NCBI RefSeq assembly: GCF_039522525.1
Contig: NZ_BAAADO010000006.1
Coordinates: forward strand, 177,853 to 241,852
From: Salinibacillus aidingensis
GTDB taxonomy: Bacteria; Bacillota; Bacilli; Bacillales; Alkalibacillaceae
Direction: 5' to 3'
DNA: 64,000 nucleotides
The notes beneath the pieces are model-generated. The model was not told the DNA's origin. It saw only the letters and a program-made list of their open reading frames with translations, and ran no database searches. Made by a program: the position numbers and the translations under genes. Positions 43,129 through 51,832 of the stretch are shown piece after piece; the first letter of the stretch is position 1, and the number at the start of each line of letters is the position of its first letter.

Positions 43129-43449
43129 ATGGACAAGGAAAAGTATTATGTAAGCCTGGGAACTCAGGAAATTTCACGTTTAAAAGCCTTCAATAATGAG
43201 GACTTTGTCATATATGCAACTCCGGAAGAAGTCATTGAACTTCGGGAGTTATTTGATGAAATGTACGACGCGGATCGAGGTGCATTCTGGCGTGCCCATG
43301 TCCCAATCAGGGAATACCACAATGATGAAGTGAATGACGATTTTGATGATGGACTCATTAATGTTCTGCAAGTGCTTTATCGTTTAGGTGACGATCAGAC
43401 CAGGGAACATATTGCTTCAATGGGTGTTCTGGAAAATCCGGATGATTAG
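43129..43449 (+). CDS. Unknown 106-residue acidic protein
   Basis: AGGAGGG lies nine bases before ATG. The protein is acidic, with no membrane segment: an N-terminal YYVSLGTQEISRLK strand-helix, IYATPEEVIELRELFDEMYD and a C-terminal helix. A central His/Asp-rich segment AHVPIREYHNDEVNDDFDDG could bind metal. It looks like a conserved cytosolic Bacillaceae protein, but I do not recognise a named family. It stands alone between repeat C and a convergent lipoprotein gene. Confidence 0.6.
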   Translation: MDKEKYYVSLGTQEISRLKAFNNEDFVIYATPEEVIELRELFDEMYDADRGAFWRAHVPIREYHNDEVNDDFDDGLINVLQVLYRLGDDQTREHIASMGVLENPDD

Positions 43450-43486
43450 AGATGAAACCTGAAGTACCATATGATAAGTAGAGTAA

Positions 43487-43520
43487 AACCCTTGCCAGTA
43501 TTACTGACAAGGGCTGTTTT
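43487..43520. terminator. Terminator between convergent genes
   Basis: CCCTTG(CCAGT) and (ACTGA)CAAGGG form a stem followed by CTGTTTTATTTT. Confidence 0.65.
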
Positions 43521-43550
43521 ATTTTACTGAAATTACGCTTCCGCCTGTTC

Positions 43551-44330
43551 TTACGGCTTTAATTCCTTTGCATTATTTTTTACGTTTTCCGGTAGTTTAA
43601 TATCACCTATTTGATTAAATTGGCTGTAGGTAGCATCGATGGCCGTATCTGTTTTTGTTGTCTTTCCATTCTGTTTGCTATTGGTTTTCATTGACATGGA
43701 ATAGGTTTGAGGATAGTATGTTTCCTTGTCAACTTCTAAGGATATTTCTACGTCATGAATAGTAATATTTTGCAGTTGTTTTTCGGTAAATTGTTGATCT
43801 GGCAGTTCATTTTGCCTAAGCTGTTCCAGGACATAGCTTTTCATTTTATCTCCTGAAGCTGTAATGGAAAATACGTAATTGTTCTTCTTTTCCTCCATAT
43901 TTAATTCATCGACAAACTCCTCCAACTGAGAAAGCTGTTCATTTGGGGAGTGTTGTGACTGTGTTAACTGATTGATTTGGTCGACTACCTCTTGCGGAGC
44001 CTTCATCCAGTTTTCCTCATCGGATGGTTTTAAATAAAATTCATCATTTACATAATATACTTTTACTTTCTGACCCATCATATCCATTTCCTGATACATG
44101 GCTTCCGGATCAACTTGAACCTTTGTTTTGCTTGTCATGCTCATTGGCAGCGACTGATTCATGTCAGACATTTTGATCTTCTGCTCCATTTCCATATCTA
44201 CCTGGAAGCTTTGTATATTTTCACTTTCCTTTAATGCCTGCTGAAAGACATCTTCCGGTATCTCAGCTGTTCCACATCCTGTTATAAACAATGGAACAAG
44301 AAGCAGCGTCAGAATAAATATTCTTTTCAC
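43551..44330 (-). CDS. LolA-like/DUF6612-type lipoprotein
   Basis: This 259-residue lipoprotein has signal peptide and lipobox FITGC (C19). The body has repeated beta-strand patterns with methionine-rich segments (MEMEQKIKMSDMNQSLPMSM, MYQEMDMMGQKVKVYYVND) and YYPQTYSMSM. This is the style of LolA/LppX-fold lipoproteins (DUF6612) in Firmicutes, which may bind hydrophobic ligands. The start is ATG 44330 with AAGGAGG upstream. It is divergent from the gene at 44426. No specific function can be assigned. Confidence 0.7.
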   Translation of the reverse strand: MKRIFILTLLLVPLFITGCGTAEIPEDVFQQALKESENIQSFQVDMEMEQKIKMSDMNQSLPMSMTSKTKVQVDPEAMYQEMDMMGQKVKVYYVNDEFYLKPSDEENWMKAPQEVVDQINQLTQSQHSPNEQLSQLEEFVDELNMEEKKNNYVFSITASGDKMKSYVLEQLRQNELPDQQFTEKQLQNITIHDVEISLEVDKETYYPQTYSMSMKTNSKQNGKTTKTDTAIDATYSQFNQIGDIKLPENVKNNAKELKP

Positions 44331-44425
44331 AAATTTTCCTCCTTAAAATAAAAATATCATGAAAGATTTGGACAAAAGTTTATATATATGAAATCAAGGT
44401 ATATAACTTATGGGAGGTATTCTTC

Positions 44426-44971
44426 TTGGACTTATTAGGTACAAAATCACTATTACTTATCGTAAGTTTTGTTCCATTTATTAGCTTATCTCACCATGAC
44501 AATATTTTACAAGAAATTCAAACGAAAAATATTCCAGTAGAAGAGAGTCATGCATCATCCATGCATGAAGAGATAAAGGAGGCTGATGACTTAACACATG
44601 AACAGATTAAAGGATTAACAGAAAAATTTATGGATATCCTGGTTCAGGAAACGAATCAGGAAAACAGGGTTCTTTCATACAATACAAAGGATCAATTAGT
44701 GCAGGAACTTAAAAGTATCGCCAGCTTATCGCTTGCAAAAAAGTATGTAGATTTATATTATAAAGAACGGAATCAACAATTATATATCATCCCAACAGAA
44801 ACTCCACCCTGGTTTATCCCGGATAACTCATATGATATACAGACAGAAAATGGACAAGCCACCATTGTTCAGTCTAATAGCAGCGAATTATATGGGAATT
44901 ATAAGATAAGGATAGAGTTCAAATATAAAGAGCAAAAAGGCTGGGTTATTCATAATGTATATTACCCCTGA
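44426..44971 (+). CDS. Secreted protein of unknown function
   Basis: The 181-residue protein starts at TTG 44426, eight bases after GGGAGG. An N-terminal hydrophobic segment (about 7-22) without a lipobox suggests a secreted or anchored protein. The middle is acidic and helical (EEIKEADDLTHEQIKGLTEK). The C-terminus is beta-rich with a conserved-looking motif YKIRIEFKYKEQKGWVIHNV (about 159-178). I do not recognise the family. Confidence 0.6.
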   Translation: MDLLGTKSLLLIVSFVPFISLSHHDNILQEIQTKNIPVEESHASSMHEEIKEADDLTHEQIKGLTEKFMDILVQETNQENRVLSYNTKDQLVQELKSIASLSLAKKYVDLYYKERNQQLYIIPTETPPWFIPDNSYDIQTENGQATIVQSNSSELYGNYKIRIEFKYKEQKGWVIHNVYYP

Positions 44972-45073
44972 CATGTTATAAGAGACTCAGGGCTCTTTGA
45001 TAAAGTGCAGGAGGGAACATCATGCGCTACTCCCTCCTCATAAGTCCCGCTTAATAAAGGTAGTGAATAATAT

Positions 45074-45556
45074 ATGATAACGTTCAAGGATTATTATCAA
45101 AATAATGTTAAGCTTTCTTTTACAAAAAATCCATTTTCTAAACAGCCCAAGCATGTATGGGTCATTACAAAATATAAACACCAATGGCTTCTGACTAAAC
45201 ATAAAGACCGCGGGTTGGAATTTCCGGGTGGCAAAGTGGAAGAAGGAGAAAAGGCTGAAGACGCTGCTGAACGAGAAGTTTATGAAGAAACAGGAGGTAT
45301 TATATCGAATCTTAAGTATATCGGCCAGTATTTTGTGGACGGAAAAGGTGGGGAGGTTATCAAAAACGTTTATTACGCTGAGGTCGATCAGCTGATAAAG
45401 CAGCCCACTTATTTTGAAACGGATGGTCCTGTACTTTTAGATACGCTTCCCGAAGATATTCAGGAAAGCTCCCTGTTCAGTTTTATGATGAAGGATGCTG
45501 TATTACCCCAAAGCTTAAAAGTGATTAAAAAAATGGAGGCCAATTCCTTAAGGTAA
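45074..45556 (+). CDS. ytkD: Nudix hydrolase YtkD (8-oxo-dGTPase-like)
   Basis: The 160-residue nudix protein has the full box GGKVEEGEKAEDAAEREVYE followed by ETGG (52-75), which binds Mg2+ and catalyses nucleoside-diphosphate cleavage. B. subtilis YtkD sanitises oxidised nucleotides and also acts in RNA 5' processing tests. AAAGGTAG lies 12 bases before ATG. The hairpin that follows begins within the last codons. Confidence 0.85.
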   Translation: MITFKDYYQNNVKLSFTKNPFSKQPKHVWVITKYKHQWLLTKHKDRGLEFPGGKVEEGEKAEDAAEREVYEETGGIISNLKYIGQYFVDGKGGEVIKNVYYAEVDQLIKQPTYFETDGPVLLDTLPEDIQESSLFSFMMKDAVLPQSLKVIKKMEANSLR

Positions 45557-45590
45557 ACATTCGCTCTGCGATTTGATCTTACCTTAAGGA
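45542..45590. terminator. Hairpin at the ytkD end
   Basis: TTCCTTAAGGTAA (including the stop codon) pairs perfectly with TTACCTTAAGGAA across a 22-base loop; CAGCC and a T run follow, so termination efficiency is uncertain. Confidence 0.6.
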
Positions 45591-45638
45591 ACAGCCTCTT
45601 TTTATTTCACTTCCGGTCTCGTTTATCACGCATTAACT

Positions 45639-46445
45639 TTATGATTTATGGTTAATAAGTTTGTTTTCAATGGCTTCCACGATTTTGTACATTACTGCGG
45701 CAAAAATGGCAATAACAATAAGACTTAACAGGACAAGGTTAAAATCGAATACCTGGAAGCCGTAGACAATCATATAACCTAATCCTCTTTCAGATACTAA
45801 AAATTCTCCCACAATAACCCCGACCCAAGATAAACCGACATTGACTTTTAATGTGGAAATCATCGTTGGGAAGGAGGACGGTAAAATGGCTTCTTTAAAG
45901 ATTTGTGCTCGGGTAGCCTGGAAGCTTTGCAGCACTTTAATATAGTTTTGATCCACTTCACGAAAAGCCGAATAAACATGAATAGTGGTAATGATAACAG
46001 ATACAAGAATCCCCATGGAAATGATGGATGTGTAACCAGGACCCAGTGCTACGATAAGGATAGGTCCTAAAGCCACTTTAGGCATGGCATTAAGAACCAC
46101 TAAATAGGGATCCAGGATTTTTGACAGGGTGGAAGACCACCACAGAATGGTCGCCATAATAATCCCAAGCAGGGTGCCTAGAATAAAGCCTGCAATCGTT
46201 TCCAGTCCGGTAATTTGCAAATGGCTTAGCAGGGATCCGTCATTGATCTTTTCAATAAATAAACGCCCTACTTTGGAAGGTGAACTGAAGATGAGCGGGT
46301 CAATCCAATGAAGTCTGCTGGCTGTCTCCCACAGAATGAAAAACACAATGAAGATGATTCCCTGCCATGATAGCACAAAACGTTTTTCCTTCTTCTTTTT
46401 TTGCCGGTATTCTTCGTATAGACGTTGATCATCTGTATTACTCAA
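45639..46445 (-). CDS. ytlD: ABC transporter permease YtlD (nitrate/sulfonate/thiamine-precursor type)
   Basis: The 268-residue permease of the SsuC/ThiX type has six membrane helices. The EAA loop lies near residues 180-200 (LQSFQATRAQIFKEAILPSS). It starts at TTG 46445 with GGAGAG just upstream, overlapping the end of ytlC by eight bases; the frame extends to 46511 but inside ytlC. It forms an importer with YtlC and YtlA. Substrate is not known. Confidence 0.85.
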   Translation of the reverse strand: MSNTDDQRLYEEYRQKKKKEKRFVLSWQGIIFIVFFILWETASRLHWIDPLIFSSPSKVGRLFIEKINDGSLLSHLQITGLETIAGFILGTLLGIIMATILWWSSTLSKILDPYLVVLNAMPKVALGPILIVALGPGYTSIISMGILVSVIITTIHVYSAFREVDQNYIKVLQSFQATRAQIFKEAILPSSFPTMISTLKVNVGLSWVGVIVGEFLVSERGLGYMIVYGFQVFDFNLVLLSLIVIAIFAAVMYKIVEAIENKLINHKS

Positions 46446-47202
46446 GACTCTCCAGCTCCTTCCATACAGTTTGGAAAAAATCGGAGTATACTGGGCTTTG
46501 TCTGGAATCAAAAGGAGTTGTTTCTACAATCTCTTTTGGTACATCAAATATCTGTGCAATGCGACCTGGATTTGAATTCAGTAATACAATACGCTCACTC
46601 ATTGCGATAGCTTCTCCGATATCATGGGTTACAAGTACTGAGGTCATTTCATATTTTTTCAGGATTTCCAGTACCAGGTTTTCCAGTTTAAGCTTCGTCT
46701 GATAATCAAGAGCTGAAAAGGGTTCATCCAGCAACAACAGCTTCGGATCTGTAATCAAAGTTCGTGCCAGGGCTACGCGCTGTCTCATACCACCTGATAA
46801 TTGGCCTGGATAGGCATCTTTCGTTTGCCCAATGCCAATTTCCTCCAGCAAATTTGCTGCTTTTTGTTTGATTTCCTCTGTAATATTTTTTTGAATATGC
46901 GGGCCAATCAGTACATTTTCCATAATGTTTTTCCAGGGAAATAAATAATCCTGCTGCAGCATATAGCCGATTGATGAATTCTGGTGATCAATTGGCTCAT
47001 TTTCCAGTAGAATTCTTCCTTTTGACGGCTTAATTAACCCTGCTATGATGGAAAGCAGGGTTGTTTTTCCGCAGCCGCTCGGGCCGATAATTGATACAAA
47101 GCTTCCTTTATTAACATCCAGCGAGATTTCCTCAATAGCTTTTGTATAATCCTTTTCTGTAAAATATAAGTGAGAGATTTCTTCTACCGTCAGATATGCC
47201 AA
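46438..47202 (-). CDS. ytlC: ABC transporter ATP-binding protein YtlC
   Basis: The 254-residue ATPase has Walker A GPSGCGKTT (about 40-48), signature LSGGMRQR (about 133-140), Walker B LLLLDEPF and H-loop VTHDI. It is the nitrate/taurine-class importer ATPase. The start is TTG 47202 with AGAGGTG upstream. It lies 12 bases after ytlA and overlaps ytlD, so the three form one operon. Confidence 0.88.
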   Translation of the reverse strand: MAYLTVEEISHLYFTEKDYTKAIEEISLDVNKGSFVSIIGPSGCGKTTLLSIIAGLIKPSKGRILLENEPIDHQNSSIGYMLQQDYLFPWKNIMENVLIGPHIQKNITEEIKQKAANLLEEIGIGQTKDAYPGQLSGGMRQRVALARTLITDPKLLLLDEPFSALDYQTKLKLENLVLEILKKYEMTSVLVTHDIGEAIAMSERIVLLNSNPGRIAQIFDVPKEIVETTPFDSRQSPVYSDFFQTVWKELESLE

Positions 47203-47214
47203 TGATCTTCACCT

Positions 47215-48222
47215 CTACTCATTCATAATTTTTTCGGCGATTTCGGTGTTTACAAGAGTATCATGCTTGATATCCTCAGGAAGTTCGCCTGCTTCATCCA
47301 TGATATCCTTCAGATTATTCCATTCCTCTCTATCGAGTACCGGGTTTAAGGCATAGGCTCCTGAATCTTTGTATCTTTCCACAGAATCAGCAATAATGTC
47401 TGAATCAGTATCCTCAAAGTAAGGCTGAATGACTTCTGCCACTTCTTCACTACTATGGTTTTCCACCCATTTTTGTGCTTTGAAAATGGCTCTTGTAAAT
47501 TTCTCAGCTGTTTCCGGATTATCGTTCAAAAAAGATTGCTTTGCCATGAATACGGTATACGGAACCTTCCCGGATGCTTCACCAAAGGAAGCAAGCACGT
47601 GACCGACTCCCTGCTTTTCAAATTTACTTGCGGTAGGTTCAAATAGCTGAACGTACTCATAGTCGCCGCTTTGAAATGCCCCGGGAATGTTGCCGAAATC
47701 GACATTCTGGGATAGGTTCAAGTCCTGGTGAGGATCAATTCCGTTTTGTTTCAAAACAAATTCACCTACCATCTGCGGCATTCCACCTTTACGCTGACCG
47801 AGGAAGTTACTGTCTCTCAAATCATCCCAGGAAAAATTATCGTGTGCTTTTTTGGATACTAAAAAGGTTCCATCCTTTTGAGTCAATTGAGCAAAATTTA
47901 TGACTGGATCATTCGCACCTTGAGAATGAACATATATAGAGGTTTCAGAGCCTACCAATGCGATATCCGAACTGCCGGAAACCAGGGAAGTCATTGTTTT
48001 GTCGCCACCCCAGGTAGTGGTTAAATCTACACTCAGGCCTTCCTCCTCAAAAAATCCATTTTCAAGGGCAACATATTGCGGTGCATAGAAAATACTTCTT
48101 GTGACTTCAGCCAGTTTAATGGATGATTTTTCATCCTGGCTGTTATCGGAAGAACAAGCTCCAAGAACAGCTGCTAATAAAAGGCTGCATACGACCGTTA
48201 CAAAACCCCGTAGACCTCTCAT
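47215..48222 (-). CDS. ytlA: ABC transporter substrate-binding lipoprotein YtlA (NMT1/ThiY-like)
   Basis: The 335-residue lipoprotein has signal peptide and lipobox LGAC (C23). The mature part has the NMT1/ThiY pattern: TRSIFYAPQYVALENGFFEE, then EGLSVDL and SSDIALVGSETS. It would deliver an aromatic or small anionic compound, possibly a thiamine precursor or sulfonate, to YtlD/YtlC. No riboswitch is visible in the leader (48223-48290), so there is no evidence for thiamine control. AGGAGG precedes ATG. Confidence 0.87.
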   Translation of the reverse strand: MRGLRGFVTVVCSLLLAAVLGACSSDNSQDEKSSIKLAEVTRSIFYAPQYVALENGFFEEEGLSVDLTTTWGGDKTMTSLVSGSSDIALVGSETSIYVHSQGANDPVINFAQLTQKDGTFLVSKKAHDNFSWDDLRDSNFLGQRKGGMPQMVGEFVLKQNGIDPHQDLNLSQNVDFGNIPGAFQSGDYEYVQLFEPTASKFEKQGVGHVLASFGEASGKVPYTVFMAKQSFLNDNPETAEKFTRAIFKAQKWVENHSSEEVAEVIQPYFEDTDSDIIADSVERYKDSGAYALNPVLDREEWNNLKDIMDEAGELPEDIKHDTLVNTEIAEKIMNE

Positions 48223-48293
48223 GTATTTAAATCCTCCTTGTTTGTTAAGTAAATCTAGATGTATCCTATGCGAATGCCTATATTTGTGTGACC

Positions 48294-48326
48294 AAAAAAA
48301 ACTGCCTGCAATTTATGCAAGCAGCC
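48294..48326 (-). terminator. Terminator of pckA
   Basis: On the minus strand, GCTGCTTGCA and TGCAGGCAG pair, followed by eight T. Confidence 0.8.
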
Positions 48327-48362
48327 TCAAATCTATATAAAAGGATATGAGAGAAGCGAAGT

Positions 48363-49958
48363 TTATTGCGGGGTATAAAGTGGTCCCGCATTTTTAATGT
48401 CATCTGTGATGTGGTTGAATTTCCTGAAGTTTTCATGAAATTTCACAGCCAGCTCCCGGGCTTTTTGATCATATTGTTCCGGCTGATCCCAGGTTTTCTT
48501 TGGGGTCAAAACCTTGCTTGGTACACCAGGACAATGAGTTGGAATGTTGAGCCCAAACACATCATCCCTGACTGTTTCTGTCTGATTTAGTTCTCCATTT
48601 AGAGCGGCATGGATCATTGCTCTTGTATAAGACAGATCGATACGATTTCCTGTACCATAAGGTCCTCCAGTCCACCCTGTATTGACGAGATAGACGTTTG
48701 CGTTAAACTGATCAATTTTTTCGCCGAGCATCGTTGCATAGGTCACAGCAGGAAGAGGGAGAAATGGTGCACCAAAACAGGTGGAAAACGTAGCCTCTGG
48801 TGAAGTTACTCCTCTTTCTGTGCCTGCAAGCTTACTGGTATAGCCACTTAAAAAATGGTACATGGCCTGTTCTTTTGTTAATTTGCTGATCGGCGGAAGT
48901 ACGCCAAATGCGTCAGCAGTAAGGAAGATAATTGTATTCGGATGTCCGGCGATACTTGGCTGTACAATATTATCAATGTAATCGATCGGATAAGCGGCAC
49001 GGGTATTCTCTGTTAAAGTTGTATCGTCATAATCGGGTAATCGCGAATGTAAATCAACCATCACATTTTCCAGCACAGAGCCAAATCGGATGGCATTATA
49101 GATTTGCGGTTCTTTTTCAGCTGAAAGATTAATACACTTTGCGTAACAACCACCCTCTATATTAAAAACTCCATTATTGGACCAGGCGTGTTCGTCATCT
49201 CCAATCAGTTTTCGCTCCGGATCTGCCGATAAAGTGGTTTTGCCTGTGCCTGATAAACCGAAAAATAAGGCTACGTCACCCTCCCGACCAACATTTGCAG
49301 AACAATGCATAGACAAAATATCCTGATTAGGAAGTAAGAAATTCATTACTGAAAAAATCGATTTTTTAATTTCTCCTGCATATTCGGTTCCTCCAATCAG
49401 AACCATTTTATGCTCGAAGGAGATCATTACAAAACATTCTGAATGAGTTCCATCTGTTTTCGGGTCTGCTTTAAAACCTGGAGCAGAAATGACAGTAAAT
49501 TCAGTTTGATGGTCAGTTAATTCATCGTCATTTGGCTTAATGAACAGCTGCCGGGCAAAAAGGTTGTGCCAGGCAAGTTCCGTTACTACGTCTATTGGTA
49601 AACGATAATGAGCATCAGCGCCAGCGAATCCCTTAAAAGAATAGAGTTCATTTTGTTGTTTCAGGTAATCCATAACTTTATCATACAAATTGAAGAAAAT
49701 ATCCTCAGAAATAGGCTGGTTAATGGATCCCCACTCCACCGCACTTTCACTCAATGAATCTTTTACAATAAATTTATCTTTAGGTGAACGTCCTGTATAT
49801 TTTCCCGTAGTCGCTCGTATCGCACCGTTAGACGTCAGAATTCCTTCCTTACGATTTAAAATTTTTTCAACTAAATCAGCAGTAGATAAATTGGTATGCA
49901 TAGAGCCCATAACATCTTCCAGACTAGTTTTCATGGCCTTTTGACTCACTTTGTTCAT
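48363..49958 (-). CDS. pckA: Phosphoenolpyruvate carboxykinase (ATP)
   Basis: The 531-residue gluconeogenic enzyme converts oxaloacetate to PEP with ATP. The kinase P-loop is GLSGTGKTTLSADPERKLIG (about 240-259), followed by GDDEHAW. TGRSPKDKF is near 55-63. ATG 49958 has AAAGGGG upstream; the frame extends to 49982 without one. It is divergent from metK; the 290-bp gap contains a family A fragment. Confidence 0.96.
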   Translation of the reverse strand: MNKVSQKAMKTSLEDVMGSMHTNLSTADLVEKILNRKEGILTSNGAIRATTGKYTGRSPKDKFIVKDSLSESAVEWGSINQPISEDIFFNLYDKVMDYLKQQNELYSFKGFAGADAHYRLPIDVVTELAWHNLFARQLFIKPNDDELTDHQTEFTVISAPGFKADPKTDGTHSECFVMISFEHKMVLIGGTEYAGEIKKSIFSVMNFLLPNQDILSMHCSANVGREGDVALFFGLSGTGKTTLSADPERKLIGDDEHAWSNNGVFNIEGGCYAKCINLSAEKEPQIYNAIRFGSVLENVMVDLHSRLPDYDDTTLTENTRAAYPIDYIDNIVQPSIAGHPNTIIFLTADAFGVLPPISKLTKEQAMYHFLSGYTSKLAGTERGVTSPEATFSTCFGAPFLPLPAVTYATMLGEKIDQFNANVYLVNTGWTGGPYGTGNRIDLSYTRAMIHAALNGELNQTETVRDDVFGLNIPTHCPGVPSKVLTPKKTWDQPEQYDQKARELAVKFHENFRKFNHITDDIKNAGPLYTPQ

Positions 49959-50080
49959 TTCGCGTTTCCCCTTTATCAACATATTTGAATGAATCTGTCA
50001 TATTATTTTTAATTAGTATAACATATTTATATTAATCGTCCATACTATTTGTGCAAAAAATTTATGGCATCTTTTTTATC

Positions 50081-50128
50081 ACGCTTAACTGTCCGTAATA
50101 CCCCACTGATGGAAGTTTCAGTTTATGG
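50081..50128. repeat. Family A repeat, shortened copy
   Basis: TTAACTGTCCGTAATACCCC, ACTGATGGAAGTTTCAGTTT and ATGG join the left and right ends of the element without its middle. Confidence 0.65.
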
Positions 50129-50150
50129 ATGATTCCGTTATGTCGAGCGG

Positions 50151-50179
50151 TTGACATTCTGATTCCTTAGCGCTATTAT
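50151..50179 (+). promoter_or_regulatory. Sigma-A-type promoter of metK
   Basis: TTGACA (50151), a 17-bp spacer and TATTAT (50174). Only about 65 bases remain before the metK start, so no S-box riboswitch fits. Confidence 0.75.
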
Positions 50180-50250
50180 TATTGTTGCGGAATAGCGTCT
50201 GAAAACTTCGTACAGCTAAGTTTTGGATGCTAATAAGGAGGAAATAAAAA

Positions 50251-51450
50251 ATGGCTGTAAAACGCCGGCTTTTTACATCAGAATCTGTTACAGAAGGTCA
50301 TCCTGATAAGATTTGTGATCAGATTTCTGATGCTATATTAGATGAAATTATTAAAGACGATCCGAATGCACGAGTAGCCTGTGAAACAACTGTGACAACG
50401 GGTCTTGTTCTTGTTTCAGGGGAAATTTCTACAACTACATATGTAGATATACCTGCCATCGTGAGAAATACGATAAAGGATATTGGTTATACACGTGCAA
50501 AATTTGGATTTGATGCAGAAACGTGTGCTGTTTTAACGGCTATAGATGAACAATCCCCGGATATTGCTCAGGGCGTTAATGAAGCATTGGAAGCCAGAGA
50601 AGGCAGTATGTCAGATGAGGAAATTGAAGCTATTGGTGCAGGTGACCAGGGATTAATGTTCGGCTATGCTTCAAACGAAACTTCCGAACTCATGCCGCTC
50701 CCTATTTTCTTAGCGCATAAGCTGTCCAAACGCCTGGCTGATGTGAGAAAGGACGGGATTATTGAGTATCTTCGTCCTGATGGAAAAACACAGGTGACAA
50801 TCGAGTATGATGAAAACAATCAGCCCGTTCGTGTGGATACCATTGTTATTTCTACCCAGCATCATCAGGATATTTCGCTGGACCAAATCAATCAGGATAT
50901 CCGTAAGCTTGTCATTGATGAAGTGGTTCCGGATCATTTACTGGATGAACAGACAAAATATTTCATTAATCCTACAGGACGATTCGTCATTGGTGGTCCT
51001 CAGGGTGATGCCGGATTAACCGGACGTAAAATTATAGTGGATACGTATGGTGGATATGCGCGACATGGGGGAGGAGCCTTTAGTGGTAAGGATCCGACAA
51101 AAGTGGATCGTTCAGCCGCTTACGCTGCAAGATATGTAGCCAAAAATATTGTTGCCGCAGGACTGGCTGACACCTGTGAGGTTCAATTAGCCTATGCAAT
51201 AGGTGTAGCACAGCCGGTTTCCATATCCGTTCACACATTTGGAACAGGGAAGGTAAATGAGGAAGATATGGTCCAGGCGATACGCAATACATTTGATTTA
51301 AGACCAGCAGGGATTATCAAAATGCTCGACCTGAGACGACCTATTTATAAGGACACCGCCGCATATGGCCACTTCGGCCGCATGGATAAGTCCTTCCCTT
51401 GGGAACAGACCGATAAAGTAAACGAATTAAAAGCTTCCCTTAGCGTATAG
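50251..51450 (+). CDS. metK: S-adenosylmethionine synthetase
   Basis: The 399-residue enzyme makes SAM from methionine and ATP. Motifs seen: FTSESVTEGHPDKICDQ (7-23), GAGDQGLMFGYA (about 130-141) with the SAM-synthetase hexapeptide and GGGAFSGKDPTKVDRS (about 271-286, P-loop-like). AAGGAGG lies eight bases before ATG. The usual Bacillus S-box leader is absent. Confidence 0.97.
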   Translation: MAVKRRLFTSESVTEGHPDKICDQISDAILDEIIKDDPNARVACETTVTTGLVLVSGEISTTTYVDIPAIVRNTIKDIGYTRAKFGFDAETCAVLTAIDEQSPDIAQGVNEALEAREGSMSDEEIEAIGAGDQGLMFGYASNETSELMPLPIFLAHKLSKRLADVRKDGIIEYLRPDGKTQVTIEYDENNQPVRVDTIVISTQHHQDISLDQINQDIRKLVIDEVVPDHLLDEQTKYFINPTGRFVIGGPQGDAGLTGRKIIVDTYGGYARHGGGAFSGKDPTKVDRSAAYAARYVAKNIVAAGLADTCEVQLAYAIGVAQPVSISVHTFGTGKVNEEDMVQAIRNTFDLRPAGIIKMLDLRRPIYKDTAAYGHFGRMDKSFPWEQTDKVNELKASLSV

Positions 51451-51467
51451 TTATATCATGCCGTAAT

Positions 51468-51745
51468 GTGCTGTAACCCCCACCTTTATGATTTGTGAAA
51501 CGAATTGTGAGTATGGGGGACAAATCGAAAGTGCCTTGATGTGTTTCGTTAACAATCAGTGGGAAGGTAACTCCACTTATTGGATTTTCTCTTTAGTGAT
51601 TGAGCCCTTGATTTTTAAAATCAAGGGCTTTCTTATACTTTCCTTCATAAAGCATCAGTTTTATCGAGTGTGGGGGTGAACGACCAGTAAATTCCTGATA
51701 AGTTCAACTAACCACCTGTGCCCCCCACTGCTGGAAGTTTCACTA
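51468..51745. repeat. Family A repeat, split or double copy
   Basis: A left part GTGCTGTAACCCCCACC (51468) is separated by 160 bases from a right part (51660-51745: GTGTGGGGGTGAACGACCAG, TTCCTGATAAGTTCAACTAA, CCCCCCACTGCTGG). The metK terminator lies between the parts. Confidence 0.6.
51603..51633 (+). terminator. Terminator after metK
   Basis: AGCCCTTGATTTT and AAAATCAAGGGCT pair almost without a loop, followed by TTCTT. It is 150 bases after the metK stop. Confidence 0.8.
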
Positions 51746-51832
51746 TATGGATTGTCGTATACCGTAATACATAATTAATATGATATACTAAAAATAATAA
51801 GGGTAAGAACAACGAAAGAGAGGACAAACATC

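Noticed and set aside
48223..48293. Possible TPP riboswitch before ytlA
   Set aside because: No thi-box motifs are present in the short leader, although the transporter type resembles ThiXYZ.
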